Positions 38,240 to 48,954 of a stretch of DNA of 64,000 nt are shown here, piece by piece; positions within the stretch are counted from its first letter, which is position 1, and each line of letters starts with the position of its first letter. Below the pieces are notes generated by a model that saw only the letters and a program-made list of their open reading frames with translations, was not told where the DNA came from and did no database searches. The stretch lies in the NCBI GenBank assembly GCA_018817915.1, contig JAHISX010000084.1, forward strand, positions 1 to 64,000. The letters are read 5' to 3'. Source of the DNA: Bacillota bacterium. GTDB lineage: Bacteria; Bacillota_I; Bacilli_A; Acholeplasmatales; Acholeplasmataceae. Both the position numbers and the translations under genes were made by a program.

Positions 38240-39250
38240 CTATGACAGTAGTATATCTTCCATTTTTGAGTGAGCATCATTAAAATTATTTCTGTCATTG
38301 ATATTTGTGATTATAATACATAACAATTCATCTTCTGGATAATATGCCAAAATGGATCTTACGCCTGGTCCACCACCTGTATGATAGTTTTTATGTCTAT
38401 CTTTACCGCAAATTTCTGCTTGAGCTAAAAATAAGCCAAATCCATAATGTGTTTGTTCGTTTATAACAACTTGATTCGTATTCATTAAATCAAAACTTTC
38501 CTTTGTGAGGATTTGATGATTGAGCAAACCTCTTTGAAATAAAAACAAGTCTTCTGCTGTAGAGTATAATCCACCACCACCTCCAGCAATTCGCATATCA
38601 AAGAAGTCACCATTTCTGATTTGACCTTTTTCTACTTCATAAGTTTTAGCTCTACCTTTAATGATTGGCCGATAAAAATCAAGACCTGAGTTTCCCATCT
38701 TAAGCGGTTCGAATATATGTTTCTTTAAATACTGTTCATAAGTAAATCCAGTTACTTTTTCTATGATGTAACTTAATAATAAATAGCCAGATACAGAATA
38801 TTCATAATCTGTTCCAGGTGTAAATCGAAGTGGTTCATGTTTAAATAAATCAATTAATTTTTCTGAGAATGAGGTTGCATGTTCAACTTCATAAAAGTCA
38901 GCTTCTAATTCAAAATTACTGATGCCAGAAGTATGTGTTAGCAATTGGTAGATTGTAATTTGTTCGCCATTCGGATAATCTGGAAAGAACTGAATCAACC
39001 GGTCTTCAAGATTAAGTGTCTTTTTTTCTATTAATTGTAAGATAGCAACAGCAGTAATCATTTTTGTAATCGAGGCAATTCTTAGTTTCGTTTGAACTTG
39101 CATGGGTACATCAAGTTCAAAATCAGCAAATCCATATGCTTTTGACAACAAGATATCAGACTGATGGGCAATAAGTACAGTACCATTAAATTTGGTATTA
39201 ACCAGCATCTGATCAACAAGATTGATTTTATTTTCAAACACAAAAATCAC
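38240..39250 (-). CDS. Beta-lactamase-like serine hydrolase (class C/PBP4*-like)
   Basis: RIASITKMITAVAILQL (SxxK); YEYSVSGYLLLSYIIE (YxN-like); HTGGGPG. Confidence 0.9.
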   Translation of the reverse strand: MIFVFENKINLVDQMLVNTKFNGTVLIAHQSDILLSKAYGFADFELDVPMQVQTKLRIASITKMITAVAILQLIEKKTLNLEDRLIQFFPDYPNGEQITIYQLLTHTSGISNFELEADFYEVEHATSFSEKLIDLFKHEPLRFTPGTDYEYSVSGYLLLSYIIEKVTGFTYEQYLKKHIFEPLKMGNSGLDFYRPIIKGRAKTYEVEKGQIRNGDFFDMRIAGGGGGLYSTAEDLFLFQRGLLNHQILTKESFDLMNTNQVVINEQTHYGFGLFLAQAEICGKDRHKNYHTGGGPGVRSILAYYPEDELLCIIITNINDRNNFNDAHSKMEDILLS

Positions 39251-39358
39251 TCCTTTTATTCAATTCTATGACTAAACACGATATCATTCCATTTTATTTT
39301 AACATATCACAATCTAAAAATTGTCTTTGCATATGTAATATTAAATAAAAAAGAGGAT

Positions 39359-41314
39359 CTAGTCCTCTGATTTTAATTCAAATAATAAATCTCTAAGTTC
39401 TGCAGCTTTTTCAAAGTTAAGGCTCTTCGCAGCATCTTTCATTTCAGCTTCGATCGACTTTAACATCTTATCTCTATCTTTTTTAGATAGCTTGGTATAA
39501 TCTTTTTCTTCTGCAATCAAATCTTCTTTTAAGCTTATCTTGTCTCTAATATCTTTTTGAATAGACACGGGAACAACATGATTCAGTTCATTGAAATCCA
39601 TTTGAAGCTTTCTTCTGCGATTGGTTTCATTAATTGCATAATCCATTGCTGCAGATATGTTATCTGCATACATGATGACACGACCATTTTGATTTCTTGC
39701 TGCTCTACCGATGGTTTGGACTAAGCTGCGTTCACTTCTTAAGAAACCCTGTTTGTCAGCATCTAGTATAGCAACTAAAGATACTTCAGGTAAGTCTAGT
39801 CCTTCTCTTAATAAGTTGATTCCAATTAAGACATCATACTTTCCTAATCTTAGGTCTCTTAAGATTGTAATACGTTCTAATGATTTGATTTCACTGTGTA
39901 AATAAGCCACTTTGACACCTAACTGCTTGAAATATGCTGTTAAATCTTCGCTCATGCGAATGGTCAGTGTCGTAACTAAGACACGTTCGTTAACGGCAAC
40001 TCTTTTTTTAATTTCAAAGAACAAGTCATCCATCTGACCTTTGCCAGATCTAACTTCAATGACAGGGTCTAAAAGATAAGTAGGTCTAATGATTTGCTCA
40101 ATGACTGGAATGTTTTTCCCTAGTTCATAAGGACCTGGAGTAGCTGATAGATAAATGACGTTTTTCATTTTGTTTTCAAATTCATCGAATTGAAGTGGTC
40201 TATTATCTAATGCGCTTGGTAATCTAAAACCATGATCAACTAATGTCTGTTTTCTGGATCGATCACCAAAGTACATTCCTCTGACTTGAGGAATCGTGAC
40301 ATGAGATTCATCAATGATTAATAAAAAATCATCTCCAAAGAAATCCATAAGTGTCGCAGGTGTTTCTCCTGCTTCACGAAGCACTAAATGTCTGGAGTAG
40401 TTTTCAATACCGCTACAAATCCCAATTTCTTCTAGCATTTCCATATCATATCTAGTACGCTGTTCAATTCTTTGTGCTTCTAAAAGGAGATTTTCTCCTT
40501 TGAAATATGCGATTTGTTCTTGTAGTTCGTTTTTAATGCGACGAATGGATTCCTTGAGTTTATCTTTATTCGTCATAAAATGCGTTGCTGGAAATATTGT
40601 AGCAAACGTTAAGGATTCAAGTGCTTGACCCGTCAAGACATCAAATCTCTTAATCTCATCGATTTCATCACCAAAAAATGAAATACGAATACCTTGTGCT
40701 CTTTCATATGCAGGAATGACTTCAATGGAGTCACCACGTACTCTAAAAGTTCCACGATGGAAATCAATATCATTTCTTTGATATGTTTGTTCGACCAGCT
40801 TATTGATGAGATGATCTCTACCATAAGAATCACCTAAACGAATGAATATCATCGAGTTTTTATAATCGTCTGGATCACCAATACCATAAATACATGAAAC
40901 AGATGCGACAACAATCACATCATCATTTTCTAAGAGTGAAGATGTTGCACTATGTCTCATCTCATCAATTTCATCATTGATCGATGAATCTTTTTCAATA
41001 TAAGTATCTGTTGATACGACATAAGCTTCAGGTTGAAAATAATCATAATATGAAATAAAATATTCAACGCGATTATGAGGAAAAAAAGCTTTAAGTTCGC
41101 CATAAAGTTGACCAGCTAAGGTCTTATTAGGGGCTAAAATCAAAGTCTTCTTTTGAATGTGCTCAACAATGTTTGCTATTGTAAATGTTTTACCTGTGCC
41201 TGTTGCACCTAAAAGAACCTGCTCTTTGACACCATTAAAAATATTTTCTTTTAATGTTTCAATAGCTTTAATTTGGTCACCTTTGGGTGTGAAAGGGGCT
41301 TTTAAATCGAACAT
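39359..41314 (-). CDS. uvrB: Excinuclease ABC subunit B
   Basis: [65 protein letters not shown]-terminal UVR motif. Confidence 0.97.
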   Translation of the reverse strand: MFDLKAPFTPKGDQIKAIETLKENIFNGVKEQVLLGATGTGKTFTIANIVEHIQKKTLILAPNKTLAGQLYGELKAFFPHNRVEYFISYYDYFQPEAYVVSTDTYIEKDSSINDEIDEMRHSATSSLLENDDVIVVASVSCIYGIGDPDDYKNSMIFIRLGDSYGRDHLINKLVEQTYQRNDIDFHRGTFRVRGDSIEVIPAYERAQGIRISFFGDEIDEIKRFDVLTGQALESLTFATIFPATHFMTNKDKLKESIRRIKNELQEQIAYFKGENLLLEAQRIEQRTRYDMEMLEEIGICSGIENYSRHLVLREAGETPATLMDFFGDDFLLIIDESHVTIPQVRGMYFGDRSRKQTLVDHGFRLPSALDNRPLQFDEFENKMKNVIYLSATPGPYELGKNIPVIEQIIRPTYLLDPVIEVRSGKGQMDDLFFEIKKRVAVNERVLVTTLTIRMSEDLTAYFKQLGVKVAYLHSEIKSLERITILRDLRLGKYDVLIGINLLREGLDLPEVSLVAILDADKQGFLRSERSLVQTIGRAARNQNGRVIMYADNISAAMDYAINETNRRRKLQMDFNELNHVVPVSIQKDIRDKISLKEDLIAEEKDYTKLSKKDRDKMLKSIEAEMKDAAKSLNFEKAAELRDLLFELKSED

Positions 41315-41326
41315 TTAAATCTCCTT

Positions 41327-43030
41327 TTAAATATCTTTATCTATTTCGTGAGGTTTTGGTACTAAAACACTTTGAGGAATATAGAGTGGTTCAATAACTG
41401 AACTCGCTATGTTCATCAAATGGTCACCAATGCGTTCTAAATTAGATAAAATATCTGGGTAATTGGCAGCAACAATAAATGTTACTTCACCATTCTTTAA
41501 TCTTTCAATATAACGATATCTAAATCTTTCTTCAAGTTCATCAACAACATCTTCGTTTTCAACAACACGTCTTGCTACAATTGGATCGATATTCGCAAAG
41601 CTTTCTAATGTATCATTAAGCATTTGTTCTAATACATCATACAAAGCATTTAAATCATTAGATCCTTCACCAGATAATAATTGTGACTCACCATATCTTT
41701 CGTGGAAGAATTGAACAATATTTGTTAAATGATCTCCGATACGTTCGAAATCCTTTATCGTATCTAAGTCTCTTGATAATTTTTTTGAATCATTGGCATC
41801 AAGACCTGCTTGAGCTATTTTGATTAAGTAGTCATGGATCTTTTGATCATATGTATCAATCATCATTTCCAATGTATATGCTTCTTCTACCATTTTAGAA
41901 TTTTCTTTAAAACTATATGCTCTAGCTATTGCAAAGTAATCTTTAACAATAGATCCTGTATAGAGTAAAGCTTTTCTAACGAACTCTAAAGCTAAAGAAG
42001 GTGATTCGTGAATTAATTTTTCATCGAACATATCTTCAGGGATCTGATTATTGCCCTTATCTTTAACAATTAATTTTGCGGTTTTAATCATTGGTTTGAT
42101 AAACCAGAACAAAATAAATGTCATGGTTATATTTTGAATCGCATGTGCAATTGCGATTGTAATCATTGAGAACGGTTTTAGGAATCTATTTTCGAACCAT
42201 TGAATGAGTGATTCATAAGGTAAAAGAATAGCAAGGAAGAATACAGCACTAATCAAATTAAACATCACGTGAATAACTGCTGCTCTTTTACTTTCAACAT
42301 TACCACCAATGGATGCGAGAAATGCTGTAATGGTTGTACCAATGTTTGCACCTAATAAAATAGGAACTGCACCTGATAATGTAATGGACTGAATGCCTTC
42401 GGCATTAAGTGCATAAAGTTTTTCCAAAACCCCAATAGCTGCTGAAGAAGATTGAATGATTGCAGTAAATAAAGTCCCAAATAAAGTGCCTAAAAACCAG
42501 TTTTGCGAGAATGTTTGAAACATTGTTTCTGCTGTTTGAGTTGCTGCTAAAGGTTTAAGTCCTGATGACATTGTATTAAGCCCAACAAACAACATACCTA
42601 ATCCAAGAAGAACACCACCATAATGATTGATTTTATTCTTCTTAATAAAAGACATAATCACGCCAACAAATATAAAGGCTAATCCATAATCAGCAATAGG
42701 AAGACCAATAATGAATGCTGTGACGGTTGTTCCTATATTTGCACCCATAATAATACCAACAGATTGTGGCAAAGTCATGAGTCCTGCTCTGAGTAGACCA
42801 ATCATTAAAGCTGTTGTTCCAGAAGATGATTGGATGAGAAGGGTCAAAAATAAACCAACAAGTATCCCTTTCAAAGGTGTATTTGTTGTTTTTTCAATGA
42901 TTGATTTCAATCGGTTACCAGCTGCTGCTTTTAAAGAATCACTCATGAGAGTTATCCCAAAAATAAACAGTGCTAGTCCCCCAAAAACATACATTAAGTT
43001 ATCACTGAAGGTTGCTGCGGCGATGATCAT
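41327..43030 (-). CDS. Na+/phosphate cotransporter family protein (PhoU-like C-terminus)
   Basis: QSSSGTTALMIGLL and QSSSAAIGVLEKL repeats; FERIGDHLTNI / LERIGDHLMNI; start placed at MIIAAATF with RBS aggagg. Confidence 0.93.
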   Translation of the reverse strand: MIIAAATFSDNLMYVFGGLALFIFGITLMSDSLKAAAGNRLKSIIEKTTNTPLKGILVGLFLTLLIQSSSGTTALMIGLLRAGLMTLPQSVGIIMGANIGTTVTAFIIGLPIADYGLAFIFVGVIMSFIKKNKINHYGGVLLGLGMLFVGLNTMSSGLKPLAATQTAETMFQTFSQNWFLGTLFGTLFTAIIQSSSAAIGVLEKLYALNAEGIQSITLSGAVPILLGANIGTTITAFLASIGGNVESKRAAVIHVMFNLISAVFFLAILLPYESLIQWFENRFLKPFSMITIAIAHAIQNITMTFILFWFIKPMIKTAKLIVKDKGNNQIPEDMFDEKLIHESPSLALEFVRKALLYTGSIVKDYFAIARAYSFKENSKMVEEAYTLEMMIDTYDQKIHDYLIKIAQAGLDANDSKKLSRDLDTIKDFERIGDHLTNIVQFFHERYGESQLLSGEGSNDLNALYDVLEQMLNDTLESFANIDPIVARRVVENEDVVDELEERFRYRYIERLKNGEVTFIVAANYPDILSNLERIGDHLMNIASSVIEPLYIPQSVLVPKPHEIDKDI

Positions 43031-43260
43031 TAATATCCTCCTAGTATGGTAATTATGTTGCTTTAAGTTGAAAGAATTTCTTTCGATGTTTTCATGAAAA
43101 AAGCATCCAATGATGCTCAATCTAGATGTTTATTCACCGAAGTTCTACAAGTCCAATCGTATTATATCATAATTTTATGGTTTCAAAAGCACGTGTAAAG
43201 AATAAAACGTTTTCTTGTAAAGAAAAAGGAATGTTATCCTATAAACATCCCTTGTTTGAA

Positions 43261-43680
43261 TTATTCTATTGCATCATAAAGTTTGGTTAAAATATTTTTA
43301 AGTTGATCCAATTCATCCTTACTAAGTGTTTCAAACACCTGCTGATGCATCTTAGTACCTTCAGCTTTAAAGGCTTGAGCAATTTCTAAACCTCTTTGAG
43401 TTAGCTTAAACTTATTTTTATACTTATTGATGTCTTCTTTCTCAACAATACCCTTTTCAACAAGTTCTTTTAATGATCTTGAAGTATGTGCTTTATCCAA
43501 AAAAGATTTTTCTGTGAGCTCATGCTGTGTCATACCATCTTTATTGGTATTGAGCATCATAATATAAGGCATATGTGCTTTGCTGATTTGGTATAAATCC
43601 ATAATCTTTTGATGCTGTTCCATCATCTTTTTTTGTAAGGCAGAAAACAACATAGGTAAAAGTGACATATCATGATTCAT
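43261..43680 (-). CDS. MarR-family regulator linked to the ABC exporter
   Basis: MTQHELTEKSFLDKAHTSRSLKELVEKGIVEKEDINKYKNKFKLTQRGLEIA. Confidence 0.88.
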   Translation of the reverse strand: MNHDMSLLPMLFSALQKKMMEQHQKIMDLYQISKAHMPYIMMLNTNKDGMTQHELTEKSFLDKAHTSRSLKELVEKGIVEKEDINKYKNKFKLTQRGLEIAQAFKAEGTKMHQQVFETLSKDELDQLKNILTKLYDAIE

Positions 43681-43689
43681 TGTGTTGAC

Positions 43690-45582
43690 CTACGCCGGTT
43701 CAAACTGACTATTGTATAGATCAGCATAGAACCCATTTTGATCGAGTAATTCTTGGTGTTTACCGGTTTCAATAACATTACCATCTTTGAGTACAAGAAT
43801 TAAATCAGCATTCTTGATTGTTGATAATCTGTGAGCGATAACGAATGTTGTTCTATCCTTCATCAATTGATCCATTGCTTCTTGAATTAATTTTTCAGTT
43901 CTCACATCAACGCTTGAAGTTGCTTCATCTAGAATAAGCATTGGTGCATCAGCTACCATCGCTCTTGCAATGGTTAATAACTGTTTTTGCCCTTGTGAAA
44001 TATTAGAATTTTCATCTAGGATCATATCATATCCAAAGGGTAATGATTTAACAAAGTGATGGACATTTGCAGTTTTAGAAGCCTCAATGACTTGTTCCAT
44101 CGTTGCATCTCTTCTACCATAGATTAAATTATCTGTGATTGAACCCTTAAATAACCATGTATCTTGTAGTACCATACCAAACAATTCATGAACATAATCT
44201 CTTGACATCCGTTTTGTTGAAACACCATCAACCAAGATATCTCCTGAATTGACATCGTAGAATCTCATCAACAAATTAACAATCGTTGTTTTACCAGCGC
44301 CGGTTGGTCCTACAATAGCAACTTTTTGTCCAGTTTTGATCTTAACATTTAAGTCATGAATGATTTCTTTATCTTCGCTATAGCCAAACTTAACATGTTT
44401 AAATTCAACTTCTCCTTGAATTTTTCTTAGGCAAATTGATTCTGTTTCAGCTTCCATTTCTTCTTCAGCCAAGAATTCAAATACTCTTTCAGATGCTGCA
44501 AGCGCTGATTGTGCTTGTGTCATCGCTTGAGCAATTTGCCCCAAAGGTTGACTAAATGTTCTAACATATTGCATCATGGATTGAATATCCCCAATTAAGA
44601 GGCTACCACCAACAGCTAGAATACCACCAAACACTGATATAGCAACATAACTTAAGTTACCAATAAAGCCCATGATTGGCATCATTAAACCTGAGAAAAA
44701 TTGACTCTTCCAAGCTGTATTTAATAATCCTTCATTCCATTCATCAAACGTTTCTTCAGCTTTTTCTTCTGCATTGAAGGCTTTAATGATTTGTTGACCC
44801 GAGTAAGTCTCTTCTATATGACCATTAAGTTTACCCAAGGTCTTTTGCTGACTTCTAAAATATTTTTGTGATCGTTTCATAATTAAACGCATGATCACAG
44901 CGCTTAAAGGTAAAGTTAAAAGTGCCACAATTGTTAATTGCCAACTGATTGTTAGCATCATGATGAATACACCAATAATTAAAGTGACAGATGAAAATAG
45001 TGATGAAACCGAACTATTAAGTGCTTGCCCAATGGTATCAATATCATTGGTCATTCTTGATAATGTATCTCCATGGCTTGTCTTGTCAAAATACTTAAGT
45101 GGGAGTTTAGCCATCTTATCAAACAAATTAGCACGCATTTCTTTAGTAATCTTTTGTGTCAATCTTGAAATGATGATACCTTGAGTTAAATTGAAAATAT
45201 AACTTCCAGCATATAATCCAATCAAGATGTAGACAATGTTCCATATCGCATCAAAATTAATATTTACAATAAATGCACTTGTCAAAGGATTATAAGCGAT
45301 TCCTTTTTGAACTTCATTGGTGATATTCCCCAAAAGTCTTGGTCCAAGAATAGAGAACGTTGCACCAATCATCGCAAATGCCATAACCATCATTAATTTA
45401 AAGCGATGGGGTCTTAAGTATTTGATTAACTGAGTTAAAGCTTTTTTCATGGATTTTGGCTTTTCGCCAATCATCACACGGCCTGGTCCATGTCCACTGC
45501 TTTGAGGTCTCTCTGGAGCTTTGTCTTTTCTTTCATCATTAGGCATGAGTGAGTTCCTCCTTTGAAAGTTGTGCATATGCAA
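43690..45582 (-). CDS. ABC exporter half-transporter, canonical catalytic Glu
   Basis: GPTGAGKTTI; ISQGQKQLLTIARAM; MLILDEATSSVD. Confidence 0.95.
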   Translation of the reverse strand: MHMHNFQRRNSLMPNDERKDKAPERPQSSGHGPGRVMIGEKPKSMKKALTQLIKYLRPHRFKLMMVMAFAMIGATFSILGPRLLGNITNEVQKGIAYNPLTSAFIVNINFDAIWNIVYILIGLYAGSYIFNLTQGIIISRLTQKITKEMRANLFDKMAKLPLKYFDKTSHGDTLSRMTNDIDTIGQALNSSVSSLFSSVTLIIGVFIMMLTISWQLTIVALLTLPLSAVIMRLIMKRSQKYFRSQQKTLGKLNGHIEETYSGQQIIKAFNAEEKAEETFDEWNEGLLNTAWKSQFFSGLMMPIMGFIGNLSYVAISVFGGILAVGGSLLIGDIQSMMQYVRTFSQPLGQIAQAMTQAQSALAASERVFEFLAEEEMEAETESICLRKIQGEVEFKHVKFGYSEDKEIIHDLNVKIKTGQKVAIVGPTGAGKTTIVNLLMRFYDVNSGDILVDGVSTKRMSRDYVHELFGMVLQDTWLFKGSITDNLIYGRRDATMEQVIEASKTANVHHFVKSLPFGYDMILDENSNISQGQKQLLTIARAMVADAPMLILDEATSSVDVRTEKLIQEAMDQLMKDRTTFVIAHRLSTIKNADLILVLKDGNVIETGKHQELLDQNGFYADLYNSQFEPA

Positions 45583-47308
45583 TATCTTGATATGCTTGAC
45601 ATGTTTCTAGTAATTCTTTGTGTGTACCTTTACCGACGATTGAACCTTCATCTAAAACAATGATTTGTTCAGCATCCATAATGGTACCAATACGTTGACC
45701 AACAATGATTTGTAAAGCACTTCTTGTTTCTTTTTTTAAGGCATTACGAAGCGATTTATCAGTTCTATAGTCTAGTGCGGAAAATGAGTCATCAAAGATA
45801 TAAATGCTAGGCTTTTTAACGAGTGCTCGTGCAATAGCAAGTCTTTGTTTCTGTCCACCTGAAACGTTGGTTCCACCTTGATCGATTGGACGATTTAATC
45901 CTTCTTCGGATTCATTAACATAATCTATTATTTGAGCCGTCTTAAGTGCTGATAAGACTTCATCTTCTGTAGCTGCTTCATTTCCAAGTCTAGAATTAGA
46001 TAAGACATCACCTGAGAATAATGTACCCTTTTGAGGAACATAGCCCATCATCTTATATAGATCATTAAGCTTATATGTTTTAATATCTTTTTTATTGATT
46101 AAAATCTGCCCTTCGCTCACATCGTAAAATCTTAAAATCAATTGAATAATTGTTGATTTCCCAGATCCGGTTGAACCAATGAAAGCTAAGGTTTGACCTT
46201 TTTTAGCAACGAAATTAATATCCTTTAAGACACACTCATCAGCATTTGGATATCTGAAGCAAACGTTTCTAAATTCCACTTCAACATTATCATTTGGTTG
46301 TACATCATCAACAAAACGTTCGTCGATTGTATATTCTGTCTTTAGGACTTCATTAATTCTTCTTGCGGATACCCATGCTCTAGGTAAAAAGATAAACATC
46401 ATAATGAGCATCATGAATGAAAATAAAATAGTCATCGCATAAGATGTAAACTGTATTTGTAATGATAAACCTTCATATGGGTTTGCTCCAAGTAAGCTAT
46501 CTCTAATGAGGAGTGAGCCCACAAGAATTAATCCTAAATTTAAACTATACATGATTAAGTTCATACCTGGTCCAATAAAGCTCATAGCAGTGTTAACAAA
46601 AATATTTGTATTTGTAAGTTTAGTGTTAACTTTATCAAATTTATTTTGTTGAACACTTTCAGCATGATGTGCTCTAACAACTCGAATACCTGTTAAGGTT
46701 TCTCTTGTTACTTGATTTAAGTCATCAGTTTGTTTTTGGATTTGTGTGAACTTAGGTCCAACAAGAACAAAGATAACTGTAATCATCGTGATAATAGCAA
46801 CCACACCAGCAATAATAACTAAGGACATAGTCAGATTAATACCTGTAACCTTATTAATACCTGATATCGCCATAATTGGTGCTGTGACCAACATACGCAA
46901 CATCAGAATTGTTGACATTTGAATTTGAGTCACATCATTTGTCGTACGCGTAATTAAGGAAGGTGTTGTAAACTTATTGACTTCTTCTGATGAAAAGCCT
47001 TGTACTTTTTGAAAAATATTCTTTCTAATTGTACTTGCGAGTTTAGTACCTAATCTAGAAGCAATAAAGCTTACAATGATGGTTGCTGTAATACTACCCA
47101 AAGTAATGAGTAACATTGTACCCCCTTCTTTAAGTATTTCAGAAGTTTGTGATGTTCCAGTGCCAACACCTTGGCTGATTAGAACAATAATTTTCCCCAT
47201 ATATTCGGGAAGGAGTAGATCAAGTTGAACTTGGGTATAAACAAAACCCACAATCAATAAGATCAACAACCAGTGATACCATTTAAAAAATCTAAATAAT
47301 TTTAGCAT
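45539..47308 (-). CDS. ABC exporter half-transporter, degenerate Walker B
   Basis: GSTGSGKSTI; VSGGQKQRLAIARAL; IYIFDDSFSALD. Confidence 0.95.
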   Translation of the reverse strand: MLKLFRFFKWYHWLLILLIVGFVYTQVQLDLLLPEYMGKIIVLISQGVGTGTSQTSEILKEGGTMLLITLGSITATIIVSFIASRLGTKLASTIRKNIFQKVQGFSSEEVNKFTTPSLITRTTNDVTQIQMSTILMLRMLVTAPIMAISGINKVTGINLTMSLVIIAGVVAIITMITVIFVLVGPKFTQIQKQTDDLNQVTRETLTGIRVVRAHHAESVQQNKFDKVNTKLTNTNIFVNTAMSFIGPGMNLIMYSLNLGLILVGSLLIRDSLLGANPYEGLSLQIQFTSYAMTILFSFMMLIMMFIFLPRAWVSARRINEVLKTEYTIDERFVDDVQPNDNVEVEFRNVCFRYPNADECVLKDINFVAKKGQTLAFIGSTGSGKSTIIQLILRFYDVSEGQILINKKDIKTYKLNDLYKMMGYVPQKGTLFSGDVLSNSRLGNEAATEDEVLSALKTAQIIDYVNESEEGLNRPIDQGGTNVSGGQKQRLAIARALVKKPSIYIFDDSFSALDYRTDKSLRNALKKETRSALQIIVGQRIGTIMDAEQIIVLDEGSIVGKGTHKELLETCQAYQDIAYAQLSKEELTHA

Positions 47309-47338
47309 ATTTCACCTCTTGTTATATGAACTACTCCT

Positions 47339-47366
47339 ATTATCCGTGTTTTTGTTGATTTGTCAA
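47339..47366 (-). promoter_or_regulatory. Promoter of the ABC-ABC-MarR operon
   Basis: Minus strand TTGACA - 16 bp - GATAAT. Confidence 0.65.
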
Positions 47367-47375
47367 CAAAAACAC
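47346..47375. promoter_or_regulatory. Predicted MarR-type operator overlapping the -35
   Basis: Perfect 13-bp inverted repeat GTGTTTTTGTTGA-tttg-TCAACAAAAACAC. Confidence 0.6.
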
Positions 47376-47420
47376 ATTTTTTATCATAGTTTAATGTTTG
47401 ATAATGTTTCTTTACTAAAA

Positions 47421-47446
47421 ACAGGAACTCTTATAAAAGTTCCTGT
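47421..47446 (-). terminator. Terminator of the lipoprotein operon
   Basis: ACAGGAACT / AGTTCCTGT 9-bp stem; minus-strand T-tract. Confidence 0.7.
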
Positions 47447-47492
47447 CAATAATAACGTTTATAGAATTTTGCAAAGAAATAATTACGATTAA

Positions 47493-48944
47493 CTACGAGA
47501 AAACATTAATTCTTACGTACTTGATTAGAGTTCGCTTCTCACCAAAATAGTCATAATTAATATATATCTTCAAATAAATATCTTCGAATTCGGAAAAATC
47601 ATGATATAAAATGATCGCTTTTTGCTCTGGATACAAAATTTCAATTCTTTCGACTGGTGTAGCATATTGTGATATAAATACTTCAATAATTATTTGTTCA
47701 TACATTTTTTCATAATCTGATTCATTCATAAAATCAATGTCGAAACTATATATATTACTTGTTCCTGTCGACTGTATGTGAATAATTGGCTCAAAGACTA
47801 TGTATGGTATTGAATGATATTGAATTTCATCTCTTTCATCAACTATCGCAAGAGTCTTGATATCTACAAGTTCCAATTTGGAAATATGTAAATTATTGAA
47901 TCCTGTTTCTATATCATAAATGTTAATGATCTCCTGATTATCACCAATGGTAACTAATTTTAGTTGAACAGTTTTAGTGGTATTATAGTATTTATATAAA
48001 TTATTGTTTTGGTAATAATATGATACCAATACATCATCACCATCGAAATTCAACCCCATAATAACTCCATACAACCCTTCATGGGAAGCATATATGAGAT
48101 TACCCCAATATGACAACACAGGTGTTTTGATTGTTTTTATTGCTATCACTTGGTTTTCAAAATCATCTATCCCATCATTACCTGATGCTTTGGCAACAAT
48201 TTGATAGTCAACATAAGGTGATAGATGATTAAAGGCATCAGTATCAATTTGACAACTTGATAAGCTGCATAATTCATCTTTATCAAAGAAATGCTGATCT
48301 AAAATCAATTTATCCATTGTCTGCAATTCAACAGTTATGTCATCTAGGATATGATTCTGATCATTAAATTCGAACCCATATTCAATCTGACTGTAAATGG
48401 ACCCTACAGGAGCATCTCCAGTTTGATCAATGATATTAATATCTTGAACGTGTTTTCTTGAATCGAAGTCAGGATCATCAAAATCAACCCATATTGTGCC
48501 ATTGATTGTCCCATCAAAATTAACAAGTGTATCCAAATCAATTTTACCAATGATAATTCTATAATCAGAAGAATCAGGAACATAGAAACAATTCTGCCCA
48601 TGATGCTGACTTTCATTCAGTGTTATAACATTTTCATCTACAGAAATCCATGTGGTCCTTTTTTGCATCACAACGAAATGTGTTGAATTAACATAATTTT
48701 CATCACTTAAATCATAAGTCACACAAATATTTTGATTGAGTGGATTATACTGAATATCTGTTATTGAAATGTCAAAATCTGGCAAAGCACTTTTCGTAAC
48801 TGTAGCACTAAAGTTCTTTGCATAGGTTGTAACAGTATAATCTGAGTGATCAATCACATCATCAAAATCATCCTTTTTGCAAGAGCTCAACATAATTATA
48901 ATCAAGATCATCAAGCACATCACCATAATTTTTTTCATCAGCAT
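47493..48944 (-). CDS. Hypothetical lipoprotein (483 aa)
   Basis: Signal/lipobox MKKIMVMCLMILIIIMLSSCKKD; no family recognised. Confidence 0.75.
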   Translation of the reverse strand: MLMKKIMVMCLMILIIIMLSSCKKDDFDDVIDHSDYTVTTYAKNFSATVTKSALPDFDISITDIQYNPLNQNICVTYDLSDENYVNSTHFVVMQKRTTWISVDENVITLNESQHHGQNCFYVPDSSDYRIIIGKIDLDTLVNFDGTINGTIWVDFDDPDFDSRKHVQDINIIDQTGDAPVGSIYSQIEYGFEFNDQNHILDDITVELQTMDKLILDQHFFDKDELCSLSSCQIDTDAFNHLSPYVDYQIVAKASGNDGIDDFENQVIAIKTIKTPVLSYWGNLIYASHEGLYGVIMGLNFDGDDVLVSYYYQNNNLYKYYNTTKTVQLKLVTIGDNQEIINIYDIETGFNNLHISKLELVDIKTLAIVDERDEIQYHSIPYIVFEPIIHIQSTGTSNIYSFDIDFMNESDYEKMYEQIIIEVFISQYATPVERIEILYPEQKAIILYHDFSEFEDIYLKIYINYDYFGEKRTLIKYVRINVFS

Positions 48945-48954
48945 ATTACTCGAT

